A stretch of DNA of 64,000 nucleotides from Microbacterium sp. LCT-H2 (GTDB lineage Bacteria; Actinomycetota; Actinomycetes; Actinomycetales; Microbacteriaceae): assembly GCF_001866135.1 (NCBI RefSeq), contig NZ_MODW01000007.1:1-64000 (forward strand). Direction: 5' to 3'. Below are positions 26,811 to 39,325 of the stretch, piece after piece; position 1 is the stretch's first letter; every line of letters starts with the position of its first letter. Made by a program: the position numbers and the translations under genes. The notes below the pieces were generated by a model. The model was not told the origin of the DNA. It worked only from the letters and a program-made list of their open reading frames with translations, and did no database searches.

Positions 26811-26884
26811 TGGGGCTACCAGGACTTGAACCTGGGACCTCTTCATTATCAGTGAAGCGCTCTAACCGCCTGAGCTATAGCCCC
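26811..26884 (-). tRNA. tRNA-Ile (anticodon GAT)
   Basis: The 74-base minus-strand gene starts GGGGCTATAGCTCAG. The anticodon stem CTTCA/TGAAG encloses CTGATAA, giving GAT. The T-loop is TTCAAGT and the acceptor closes with TAGCCCC plus A. The CCA is not encoded. It is followed directly by tRNA-Ala. Confidence 0.97.
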
Positions 26885-26928
26885 GTCAACCTCCAGAACT
26901 TTACCGGAGTTTCGGCGAAAATCCGAAT

Positions 26929-26963
26929 CGAGAGCGAGGCCCCTCCCCGGGGCCTCGCTCTCG
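26929..26963 (-). terminator. Terminator after the DUF4097 gene
   Basis: CGAGAGCGAGGCCCC and its complement form a perfect 15-bp stem with a TCCCC loop, seven bases past the stop at 26970. On the minus strand it is followed by ATTCGGATTTT. Confidence 0.8.
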
Positions 26964-26969
26964 CTCCGT

Positions 26970-27872
26970 TCACCGACCCGGCTGGATGCTGATGCGGCCC
27001 GCGGCGAGAGAGACATCGATCGTGCGCCGCGCACCGGAGGACTCGTCCACGGTGGCGTCGAACGACCCGGCGCTGACGTCCTGCCGGATGCGGTAGTCGA
27101 CGTCCGGGAGGGTCAGGTTGAGCGACCCGGCGTTCACATCGATAGTGGTCGCGGACGGCCCCTCGCCGGTGAGCTCGACCGTGAGGTCGCCCGCCGCGAT
27201 CCCGAGGTCCGCCTGCGTCACGCCGTCGAGGAGGACGTCGGCGCGACCGGCGTTCATCTGCACGTCGAACACCTCCGCCGCGCCCGCGATGTCCAGCGAT
27301 CCCGCATTGACCTGCACCTCCAACGTCCCGAACTCGCCGGACACGTCGAGAGAGCCCGCGTCGAGCGTGAGGTTCGCCCCGAGGTCGGTCCCGCTGAGCT
27401 CCTCCGGCAGGGTGAGGACCACGCGCTCCTCCTCGCCGAACCAGTTGCCGAACCACCAGCCGAAGACCGGCTGGGGACTGCGGACGACCATCTGGTCGCC
27501 CTCGCGCTCGAAGGTCCAGCCCGTCCCGCGGCCGTTGGCGACCGAGAGCTCGGCCTCGTCGATGTTCGCGAACTCGATGCGGACCATGCTCGCATCCGCG
27601 TCGAGGTCGATCGCCGTGATTCCGTCGACATCGAGCGTCTGGACGGCATCCGCCCGGTTCGACGAGAGGAGGGTACCCGTCGCGGCCACCGCAGCCGTCC
27701 CGCCGGCCCCGACGAGAGCGATGCCTCCGACGACGGCGGTGAGGACCAGGATCCCGGTCGCGCCGGACGACCGGCCCGGCTCGGGCGCACCCGACGCGGG
27801 GGACGTCGCCGGCGACGGCGGGGGAGTGAGCGGGGTGTGCCCGCCCTGTGCTCCGGGGTTCTCGGTGGTCAT
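26970..27872 (-). CDS. DUF4097-type beta-solenoid membrane protein
   Basis: The 300-residue protein has a Pro-rich cytoplasmic N-terminus, one membrane helix (about 40-65), and an extracellular region whose repeats (TLDAGSLDVSG, QVNAGSLDIAG, DVNAGSLNLTL, DVSAGSFDATV) are typical of DUF4097/DUF4098 beta-solenoids. Such genes often accompany envelope-stress two-component systems. It overlaps the response-regulator stop by four bases, so it is the last gene of a kinase-regulator-effector operon. The molecular role is unknown. Confidence 0.85.
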   Translation of the reverse strand: MTTENPGAQGGHTPLTPPPSPATSPASGAPEPGRSSGATGILVLTAVVGGIALVGAGGTAAVAATGTLLSSNRADAVQTLDVDGITAIDLDADASMVRIEFANIDEAELSVANGRGTGWTFEREGDQMVVRSPQPVFGWWFGNWFGEEERVVLTLPEELSGTDLGANLTLDAGSLDVSGEFGTLEVQVNAGSLDIAGAAEVFDVQMNAGRADVLLDGVTQADLGIAAGDLTVELTGEGPSATTIDVNAGSLNLTLPDVDYRIRQDVSAGSFDATVDESSGARRTIDVSLAAGRISIQPGR

Positions 27873-28558
27873 CGTGTGGCTCCTGTCTGGCCGTTCGACG
27901 GCGACGTGCCGCCCGTGTTCTCGATGTGGGCGAGAGCGGCGAGGACGCGGCGGTTGCCCGACTCGCCCTGCTCGAAGCCCAGCTTCTGGAAGATGGAGGT
28001 GATGTGCTTCTCGACGCTCGCCTCCGAGAGGAAGAGGAGCCCCGCGATCGCCTGGTTCGACTTCCCCTCCGCGATGAGCGCGAGCACCGTCCGCTCGCGC
28101 TCCGTGAGCCGCATCATGCGGTCGTCACGGTTGCGGCGGGTCAGCAGCTGCGCGACGACCTCGGGGTCGAGGACGGTGGCGCCGTCGGCGATCCGCTGCA
28201 CCGAATCGATGAACTCGGCGACATCCGCCACCCGATCCTTCAGGAGGTAGCCGAGCGGACCGCCCTGCGCGGCGATGAGGTCGGACGCGTAGCGCTCCTC
28301 CACGTACTGCGAGAGCACGAGGATGGCGAGCGCCGGGTGCACGGTCCGGAGGTCGAGCGCCGCGCGGATGCCCTCGTCGGTGTACGTCGGCGGGAGCCGC
28401 ACATCGAGGATGCAGAGGTCCGGGGACGCGGATGCCACAGTGGCTCGGAGATCGGTGGTGTCGGTGAGGGCGGCGACCACCTCATGACCGGCGTCCTCGA
28501 GCAGACGCACAAGCCCCTCGCGCAGGAGGACGGAGTCCTCGCAGATCAGGATGCGCAT
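27869..28558 (-). CDS. NarL/LuxR-family response regulator
   Basis: The 229-residue protein has a receiver domain with acidic pocket (CEDS), phosphoacceptor Asp52 (CILDVRLPP) and switch Lys in YLLKDR. A C-terminal LuxR-type helix-turn-helix follows (LTERERTVLALIAEGKSNQ, then SEASVEKHITSIFQKL). The ATG at 28558 is used; the longer open frame lies inside the kinase gene. It overlaps the kinase by 13 bases and is its expected partner. The target is probably the operon itself. Confidence 0.95.
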   Translation of the reverse strand: MRILICEDSVLLREGLVRLLEDAGHEVVAALTDTTDLRATVASASPDLCILDVRLPPTYTDEGIRAALDLRTVHPALAILVLSQYVEERYASDLIAAQGGPLGYLLKDRVADVAEFIDSVQRIADGATVLDPEVVAQLLTRRNRDDRMMRLTERERTVLALIAEGKSNQAIAGLLFLSEASVEKHITSIFQKLGFEQGESGNRRVLAALAHIENTGGTSPSNGQTGATR

Positions 28559-29823
28559 GGCACGTTCACCTCCAGGCTGGTCGGACCGCCCTGCGGGCTG
28601 TCGAGGCGGAAAGTCCCGCCGGCGGCGAGGATCCGGTTGGCGATGCCGTCGAGGCCGCCGCCCGGGAGCACCTGCGCGCCGCCCATGCCGTTGTCCTCGA
28701 CCCGTGCCCACAGGATGCCCCCCTCGCGGAGGCGGACCGTGACCCGCGCCTCGCTCGCTCGGGAGTGCTTCGCCGCGTTGGTCAGCGACTCGGCGATGGA
28801 GAAGTACACCGCCGCCTCCGCCTCCCGCGCCGGCCGCGGAGCCGACGGATCCATCCGCACGTCGAGCTGCACCGGGATGGGGGAGCGGCTGGCGAGCGCG
28901 GACAGCGCCGCATCGAGTCCGCGATCATCGAGGACGGACGCGTGGATGCCGCGAGCGAGCTGCCGCAACTCGGTGATCGCCGCCTTGGTGGAGGTGTGCG
29001 CCTCGGAGATCAGCACTTTCGCCGCGGCGGGATCGCTGTCGATCTTCTGCTGGGCGAGCCCGAGAGTCATGCCCACCGAGACGAGTCGGGGCTGGACGCC
29101 GTCGTGCAGATCCCGCTCGATGCGGGTGCGCTCGACATCCGCGGCGCGCACGGCTCCCTCCCGCTGGGCGGTGGAGGCCCGCACCCGTTCGGTGAGCTCC
29201 GCCTCCCGGGCCCGCGCCACGATGGCCAGGGCCAGGGTCCGCGCCAGGAAGGCGAGGCCGATGATCGCGCCGACCGAAACGACGACACCGAGGATGCCGA
29301 TGAGCGGGGCCCACGACGCCGGGATCTCCGCCCCAACGAACGGCGCCCGGATGGTCTCGGCCGGGGTCAGCGGCGCGAACGCGATGATCGCCGACCACAC
29401 GAGGGTCCAGAACAGCCGCAGCACGAAGAAGCCGAGAACGGCCGTGATGACGAAGTTCGCGACCGCTCGCCACATCCGACCGTCGATCGACTGCCGGCCG
29501 AGGGTACGGAGCCACCCGCCGAACCCGGAGCGCTCACGCGGTCGCAGGCGGAGCGGAACAGTGGGCACCCGGTAGAGGCCGGCGACGCGCTCCACCTCGA
29601 ACCAGCCGACGCCGAAGAGGGCGTACACCAGTCCCACGAGGAGGAAGACGCCGACGCCGAAGACGATGAGAAGGCCGATCCCCGCTCCGAGGAGCCCGCC
29701 GAGCACGCCGATCACGCCGCCGCCGATCACCCCCGCACCCGCCAGGTGCAGGATGGTGAGGGGGAGGCGCAATGGCGGCGAGGCCGCTGCCGCGGAGGCC
29801 GGGATCGCAGTCTGTGTGGTCAT
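28546..29823 (-). CDS. Sensor histidine kinase, HisKA_3 type
   Basis: The 425-residue kinase has several N-terminal membrane helices (about 22-70, 118-150 and 172-202) and no large extracellular sensor domain. The phosphoacceptor is His240 in ERDLHDGVQPR, the HisKA_3 signature. The HATPase domain shows ESLTNAAKHS (N box) and VEDNGMGG (G1). The start at 29823 gives MTTQTAIPAS. This layout resembles membrane-stress sensors of the LiaS/VraS type, and with the DUF4097 gene suggests envelope-stress sensing. Confidence 0.93.
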   Translation of the reverse strand: MTTQTAIPASAAAASPPLRLPLTILHLAGAGVIGGGVIGVLGGLLGAGIGLLIVFGVGVFLLVGLVYALFGVGWFEVERVAGLYRVPTVPLRLRPRERSGFGGWLRTLGRQSIDGRMWRAVANFVITAVLGFFVLRLFWTLVWSAIIAFAPLTPAETIRAPFVGAEIPASWAPLIGILGVVVSVGAIIGLAFLARTLALAIVARAREAELTERVRASTAQREGAVRAADVERTRIERDLHDGVQPRLVSVGMTLGLAQQKIDSDPAAAKVLISEAHTSTKAAITELRQLARGIHASVLDDRGLDAALSALASRSPIPVQLDVRMDPSAPRPAREAEAAVYFSIAESLTNAAKHSRASEARVTVRLREGGILWARVEDNGMGGAQVLPGGGLDGIANRILAAGGTFRLDSPQGGPTSLEVNVPCAS

Positions 29824-29934
29824 GGTTCCACGGTAGGGCCGGGCCGCGGCACCGCCCACCGAGGCAACCGGACACTCGCCTTCGGGTTTTCCCTACTGGG
29901 TGTGCGGACGACGAGGATCTGCTTTACTGGGCGC

Positions 29935-30645
29935 ATGACGACGCATGAGAACGAGCCCCACGGTTCGGGCGTGAGTCAGCGCCTCAACTGGCTGCGTGCC
30001 GGCGTGCTCGGCGCGAACGACGGGATCGTGTCGGTGGCCTCGCTGGTCGTCGGCGTCGCGGGTGCCACGACGGACAGCGCCGCGCTACTCACCGCTGGCG
30101 TCGCGGGTCTCGTCGGCGGCGCGATCTCCATGGCCCTCGGGGAGTACGTCTCGGTGAGCAGTCAGCGCGACAGCGAGCGGGCACTCATCGCCAAGGAGCG
30201 CGAAGAGCTGCGGACCATGCCGGCGGAGGAGCTGGCGGAGCTGACCGCGCTCTACCGCCGGCGCGGACTCTCGGAGGAGACGGCCGAGCGGGTGGCGGAG
30301 GAGCTCACCGCCCACGACGCCCTCGCCGCACACCTCGAGGTGGAGCTCGGTATCGATCAGGACGATCTGGTCAATCCGTGGCACGCCGCCGCGTCTTCCG
30401 CCATCGCGTTCACACTCGGGGCACTCCTCCCGCTCCTCGCGATCCTCCTCCCGCCGCCGGAGGCTCGAGTGCCCGTCACCTTCGTCGCCGTCCTCCTCGC
30501 ACTGGCGCTCACCGGGACGGTGTCGGCGCGCATCGGCGGTTCACCCCCGCTCCGCGCCGCGCTCCGGCTGGTGGTCGGTGGAGCGCTGGCGCTGGCCGCG
30601 ACCTGGCTGATCGGCTCGCTCCTCGGATCCACCGGCGTCGTCTGA
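29935..30645 (+). CDS. VIT1/CCC1-family membrane protein
   Basis: The 236-residue protein has five membrane helices: two near the N-terminus with RAGVLGANDGIVSVASLVVGVAG-type sequence and GGAISMALGEYVSVSSQRD, a charged cytoplasmic region (about 80-140), then three more. This is the VIT1/CCC1/MbfA class, which moves Fe2+ or Mn2+. The substrate here is unknown. ATG at 29935 lies seven bases after a TTTACT -10-like sequence and lacks a ribosome binding site, so it may be leaderless. Confidence 0.9.
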   Translation: MTTHENEPHGSGVSQRLNWLRAGVLGANDGIVSVASLVVGVAGATTDSAALLTAGVAGLVGGAISMALGEYVSVSSQRDSERALIAKEREELRTMPAEELAELTALYRRRGLSEETAERVAEELTAHDALAAHLEVELGIDQDDLVNPWHAAASSAIAFTLGALLPLLAILLPPPEARVPVTFVAVLLALALTGTVSARIGGSPPLRAALRLVVGGALALAATWLIGSLLGSTGVV

Positions 30646-30656
30646 GCCCGCACACG

Positions 30657-30690
30657 CGGAAGGGCGGGTGCCGTAGCACCCGCCCTTCCG
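30657..30690. terminator. Bidirectional terminator between VIT1 and DUF3566 genes
   Basis: CGGAAGGGCGGGTGC and its complement form a perfect 15-bp stem with loop CGTA. It lies between the two convergent genes, 12 and 14 bases from their stops. Confidence 0.9.
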
Positions 30691-30703
30691 TCGACCGTGA
30701 GGA

Positions 30704-31104
30704 TCAGTTCGACATGAAGCCGACGAGCAGACCGCCGGTGACCTTCACCGCCAGGTTGTAGATGCCCGCGATCACCGCACCGAGCACCGTGAAGACGATC
30801 AGGTTGAGGATCGCCACGACGGCCGCGAATGCCATGACCTGCGGCAGACCCACGAGCTCCGACAGCGGGATGGCGCCGTCGGTGAAGCTGCGCACGAACT
30901 CGTCGGCGGTGGACATGATGCCGGTGGCCTGCAGCACGAGGAAGATGAGGAAGAACGACACCATCGTGACGACGGCCAGTGCGACCGCTCCCAGGAAGGA
31001 GAGCTTCACGGCGGACCAGAAGTCGACGTAGACGAGGCGCAGACGAACCTGCTTACCGCCGGTCTTCCGTGTCGACTTCTTCGCCAGCTTGTCGGCCACT
31101 GTGC

Positions 31105-31108
<4 letters not shown>
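30704..31108 (-). CDS. DUF3566 membrane protein
   Basis: The 134-residue protein starts with a basic region ([24 protein letters not shown]) and has two membrane helices (about 37-60 and 95-125). DUF3566 proteins are found directly downstream of gyrA in most actinobacteria, as here, with a four-base overlap. A role in anchoring or wall growth has been suggested for the family but is not visible in the sequence. Confidence 0.9.
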
Positions 31109-33660
<2,552 letters not shown>

Positions 33661-33732
33661 GTGTCTTTCCTGGTTGGCTGAGCTTGTCGAGGCGTCGGGT
33701 CCCCTGGCACACGCTCGAGGACCCCGCGGTGA

Positions 33733-35856
<2,124 letters not shown>

Positions 35857-35932
35857 GCGGGGTTTCGAGTCGAAATGCCGCTCAACGGCCGCGTGTGGCC
35901 CTCTGAGCGTTTCGGACCCCTTGCATGGTGCC

Positions 35933-36442
35933 CTACCCGTAGGTATCGCGCGGGCCCCGCCCTGGAACGGCTCTGGGACCCCATTTCCACGAGGGGACGT
36001 CCGGTCCGATGAAGCGGAGGTTCTCCACTCCCGCTTCCGGATACCGTCGTCCGATCTCGGTGAGGATCGTCGCGCGCATGAACTGGAGGTTCTTCGCCCA
36101 GGCCGTGGAATCGCATTTGACGGTGAGCAGCCCGCGTTCGAGCGATACCGGTTCCGAGTGCTTCGCGGTGTCCGCCCCGGCGAGGTCGGCCCACTGGCGG
36201 ACGAGGTCTTCCCGGGCGAGCGTCGTCTCCCACCCGGACTCGCGGCTGAGGGTGTCGAGGACGGCACCGAGGCTGCCCGGATCGCGTCCGGGGGTGAACG
36301 GCGCGTTGTCGTCGTCGACGGTGATCCGTCGCTTGCGCTTCCAGTTCTTGGCGCTCGGCTGGAGTCCCCGCAGTCGAAGGTAGGTCGCGACGGTCTCAGG
36401 AGCCTCCGGCGCGGCCGCGCTGTCGGTGAGCACATCAGTCAT
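35933..36442 (-). CDS. dciA: DciA-type (DUF721) helicase-loading protein
   Basis: The 169-residue protein has the DUF721 domain in its C-terminal half (about 75-160), with LVRQWADLAGADTAKHSEPVSL and LLTVKCDSTAWAKNLQ, the typical DciA region. DciA helps load the replicative helicase DnaB in bacteria without DnaC/DnaI. The N-terminus is extended and basic (NWKRKRRITVDDDN). The ATG at 36442 overlaps the recF stop by eight bases. In mycobacteria the same place downstream of recF is occupied by a DUF721 gene. Confidence 0.88.
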   Translation of the reverse strand: MTDVLTDSAAAPEAPETVATYLRLRGLQPSAKNWKRKRRITVDDDNAPFTPGRDPGSLGAVLDTLSRESGWETTLAREDLVRQWADLAGADTAKHSEPVSLERGLLTVKCDSTAWAKNLQFMRATILTEIGRRYPEAGVENLRFIGPDVPSWKWGPRAVPGRGPRDTYG

Positions 36443-37649
36443 GACTCGCACCCTCCTCTCCCTGCGATCGGTTGCGCTCGTCGCTGATGGTGCCCGCCGC
36501 GATACGGACCACGTGAGCGTGGAGCACGTCGGGGATATCCTCCTCCACCGCTGCGGTGACCACCACCTGCTCGTAGCCTGCGGTGAGGGTGGCGAGTCGC
36601 TGGCGCCGATCCGCGTCGAGCTCGGCGAAGACGTCGTCGAGGATGAGCACCGGGTCGCCGGCGGGAGACTCGCTACGCAACAGCTCCGCGGAGGCGAGCC
36701 GCAGAGCGAGGGCGACAGACCAGGACTCGCCATGCGAGGCGTAGCCCTTCACGGGGAGGTCGCGGACGCGCAGCACCAGATCGTCGCGATGCGGTCCGGT
36801 GAGGGTGAGGCCGCGGTCGAGCTCGTTCGATCGCTTCGCGGCGAGGGAGGCGCGGAACATCTCGGCGATGCGACGGGAGTCCCCGCGCACGTCGTCGACG
36901 GGGGCGGAGGCCTCCGTGTCGTCCCGATCGTCGTCGTCCTCCGGATCGCCGCCGGCGACGGACAGCGCCCAGTCCAGCCGCGGCCGGTGATCGGCGCCCG
37001 CGATCGCCGCATAGGCATCGGCCACCGGCTGCTGCAGGTCGGCGGCCAACCGCTGCCGCGCGGAGATGATCTCCGATCCGAGGGACACGAGCTTGTCGTC
37101 CCAGACGTCCAGGGTGCTCAATGCCTCACCGCGGATGCCGCGCGCCCGTGCCGACTTGAGAAGGGCGTTGCGCTGCTTGAGTACGCGATCGTAGTCGGCC
37201 AGTACCGCGGCGAGACGCGGGGTGCGCTGGATGAGGAGCTGGTCGGCGAACCGGCGACGGGCCGACGGGTCGCCCCGGACGATCTGGAGGTCTTCCGGTG
37301 CGAACAGCACGACATGCGCATAGCGGGGGAGTTCATTGGTCTTCGACGGGGAGCCGTTGATGCGAGCTTTGTTCGATCCCTGCCGGTTGAGCTGCACCTC
37401 GACCAGCACGCGCCGCTCGCCGTGGGAGAGCCGCGCCCGGATGACGGCGAAGTCCTGGCCGTCCCGCACCATCGGAGCGTCGGTGGACACGCGGTGCGAC
37501 CCGAGCGTCGCGAGGAAGACCACCGCCTCGGCGAGGTTCGTCTTGCCCTGACCGTTCCGCCCGACGAGGACGTTGGGCCCTCGGTGCAGGGCGAGTTCCG
37601 CGGTCGCGTAATTGCGGAAATCGACCAGGCTGAGGTGCTCCACAATCAC
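36435..37649 (-). CDS. recF: DNA replication and repair protein RecF
   Basis: The 404-residue SMC-like ATPase has the Walker A motif GRNGQGKTNLAEAV, a signature region (SHGESWSVALALRLASAELL) and Walker B with PVLILDDVFAELDADRRQRL. RecF binds gapped DNA and helps load RecA. It starts 52 bases after the dnaN stop, the conserved dnaA-dnaN-recF-gyrB order. An insert rich in Asp (DPEDDDDRDD, about residues 230-240) is not typical. Confidence 0.96.
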   Translation of the reverse strand: MIVEHLSLVDFRNYATAELALHRGPNVLVGRNGQGKTNLAEAVVFLATLGSHRVSTDAPMVRDGQDFAVIRARLSHGERRVLVEVQLNRQGSNKARINGSPSKTNELPRYAHVVLFAPEDLQIVRGDPSARRRFADQLLIQRTPRLAAVLADYDRVLKQRNALLKSARARGIRGEALSTLDVWDDKLVSLGSEIISARQRLAADLQQPVADAYAAIAGADHRPRLDWALSVAGGDPEDDDDRDDTEASAPVDDVRGDSRRIAEMFRASLAAKRSNELDRGLTLTGPHRDDLVLRVRDLPVKGYASHGESWSVALALRLASAELLRSESPAGDPVLILDDVFAELDADRRQRLATLTAGYEQVVVTAAVEEDIPDVLHAHVVRIAAGTISDERNRSQGEEGASHD

Positions 37650-37701
37650 GGAGCCAGCCTACCTTCCGGGTCGGACACTCCCTCGGGGCGAGTGCTCGCG
37701 C

Positions 37702-38844
37702 TCAGCGCAGGAGCAGGTTGGGCTGCAGCAGGTACTTGAACGAGTCCAGGCCGGCCTGGTCGACCGAGGTCTGGCTGGTGATGAGGACCGGGCTGAGCTT
37801 GTTGGCGTTGTCGCTGGAGGTGAACGTGACCCGCACGAACTCGCTCTTGACCGCGCCGAGGGCTTCGATGAGGTACTGCGGGTTGAGCCCCAGCGTCACC
37901 TCGTCGCCACCGGAGAGGATCGCGTCGACCGACTCGGACGCGCGGGCGTGCTCGCTGCCCGAGGCATCCATGGTGACGCTGTCGGTCGAGAACGTGAAGC
38001 GCAGCGGCGCGGCACGGTCGAGCACGAGGGACACACGGCGCACGGCCTCGATGAGGTCAGCGGTGTTGACGACGGCGTAGTGATCGGTCTGCTCCGGGAA
38101 GAGGCGGCGCACCGGGGGGAAGTTGCCCTTGATGAGGAGCGAGGTCACGGTCTTGTTGCCGGCGGTGAACGCGATGATCTCGCGGTCCCCGGCCCCCGAG
38201 AACGCGATCTGGATCGTGCCGGCGTGACCGAAGGTCTTCCCGACCTCGACGAGGGTGCGAGCGGGGACGAGTGCGGTGGCCTCGACGGCCTCGCCGTCCC
38301 ACGGCACGTCGCGGAGCGAAACCCGGTAGCGGTCGGTGGCGACGAGGCTGAGCGTGTGGCCGGTGACCTCGAGCTGGACACCCGTCAGCACGGGAGTCAC
38401 ATCGTCGCGGGATGCCGCGAAGCCGACCTGCGCGATCGCGGTGCCGAACTCGTCGGCGGGGACGACGCCGGATGATCCGGACACCTCGGGGATCGACGGG
38501 TATTCCTCGACCGGCATGGCGGCGAGCGTGAAGCGCGCCGAGCCGCAGGTGACGGCGATCCCGCCGTCATCCTCGACGGCGATCTCGATGGGAGCGTTCG
38601 GGAGGCGGCTCGCGATGTCCGAGAGCAGACGGCCGTGGACGAGGATCGTCCCCGGGGTCTCGACTGTCGCCTCGATGGTCGTCCGCGCGGAGGCCTCGTA
38701 GTCGAAGGCCGAGAGCGTGAGTCCGGAACCGTCGGCCTCGATCAGGACTCCGGCGAGGATCGGCTGCGGATTGCGCTGGGGGAGCAGCTTGACGACGAAG
38801 GACACAGCCTCGCTGAAGACATCGCGGTTGACCTGAAACCTCAC
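37702..38844 (-). CDS. dnaN: DNA polymerase III beta sliding clamp
   Basis: The GTG at 38844 gives the usual N-terminus MRFQVNRDVFSEAVSFVVK and follows AAGGGAG, so the upstream start at 38868 is not used. The 380 residues form the three clamp subdomains. Typical parts are LPQRNPQPILAGVLIEA, RFTLAAMPVEEYPSIPE and the C-terminal TSQTSVDQAGLDSFKYLLQP. The clamp tethers polymerase III on DNA. It is separated from dnaA by the origin. Confidence 0.97.
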   Translation of the reverse strand: MRFQVNRDVFSEAVSFVVKLLPQRNPQPILAGVLIEADGSGLTLSAFDYEASARTTIEATVETPGTILVHGRLLSDIASRLPNAPIEIAVEDDGGIAVTCGSARFTLAAMPVEEYPSIPEVSGSSGVVPADEFGTAIAQVGFAASRDDVTPVLTGVQLEVTGHTLSLVATDRYRVSLRDVPWDGEAVEATALVPARTLVEVGKTFGHAGTIQIAFSGAGDREIIAFTAGNKTVTSLLIKGNFPPVRRLFPEQTDHYAVVNTADLIEAVRRVSLVLDRAAPLRFTFSTDSVTMDASGSEHARASESVDAILSGGDEVTLGLNPQYLIEALGAVKSEFVRVTFTSSDNANKLSPVLITSQTSVDQAGLDSFKYLLQPNLLLR

Positions 38845-39277
38845 GGGTGCTCCCTTGTCGTCGAACATGACGGGTCGTCGTCGGGTCCTGCCAGTGCAGG
38901 GAATCCCATGCTAGCCCCACAGTCCTGCGCTTCCCTACGCCGGAGGTCTTGTCATGCCTCGGACGGTTCTCCCCACCGTCTGGTGATCGGATCGCACCCT
39001 GAATGACTTAACTCCTTAACGGTGTTAACACCTGTGGATACTGTGGATAAGTCGGTGGAAAGCAAGCGCGAGTAGGGAACTACACACTTGTCACTTGTGG
39101 AGACCCTGAGGAATCCGCGGGTGGACGAGGGTCCATCGCGATTCGACCGTCCCGTGGTTATCCACAGGTTTCTCCGATCGACCCACACCTGCGTCGGCGC
39201 GTTCCACGGTCATCCACAAGTTATCCACATGTGCATAGACGCATTTATCCGGCGATCAGGGCCCTGTCAAACGCCGA
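38845..39277. other. Chromosomal replication origin (oriC)
   Basis: This dnaN-dnaA gap holds DnaA boxes: TGTGGATAC (39033-39041) directly joined to TGTGGATAA (39042-39050), TTATCCACA at 39158-39166, TCATCCACA at 39210-39218 and TTATCCACA at 39221-39229. A partial TTATCCGGC lies at 39245-39253. The first pair points opposite to the others. A TTAAC-rich, locally AT-rich segment (about 39005-39030, with TTAACTCCTTAACGGTGTTA) next to the joined pair is the best unwinding candidate. No gene is seen. The gene order and box density make oriC highly likely. Confidence 0.93.
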
Positions 39278-39309
39278 AGGGACGCCGTCCGGTGTCGGAT
39301 GGCGTCCCT
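39278..39309 (-). terminator. Terminator after dnaA
   Basis: AGGGACGCC and GGCGTCCCT flank a 14-base centre (which can pair further), 17 bases past the dnaA stop. It shields the origin from dnaA transcription. Confidence 0.75.
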
Positions 39310-39325
39310 CTCGTGCGCGCAGGCG

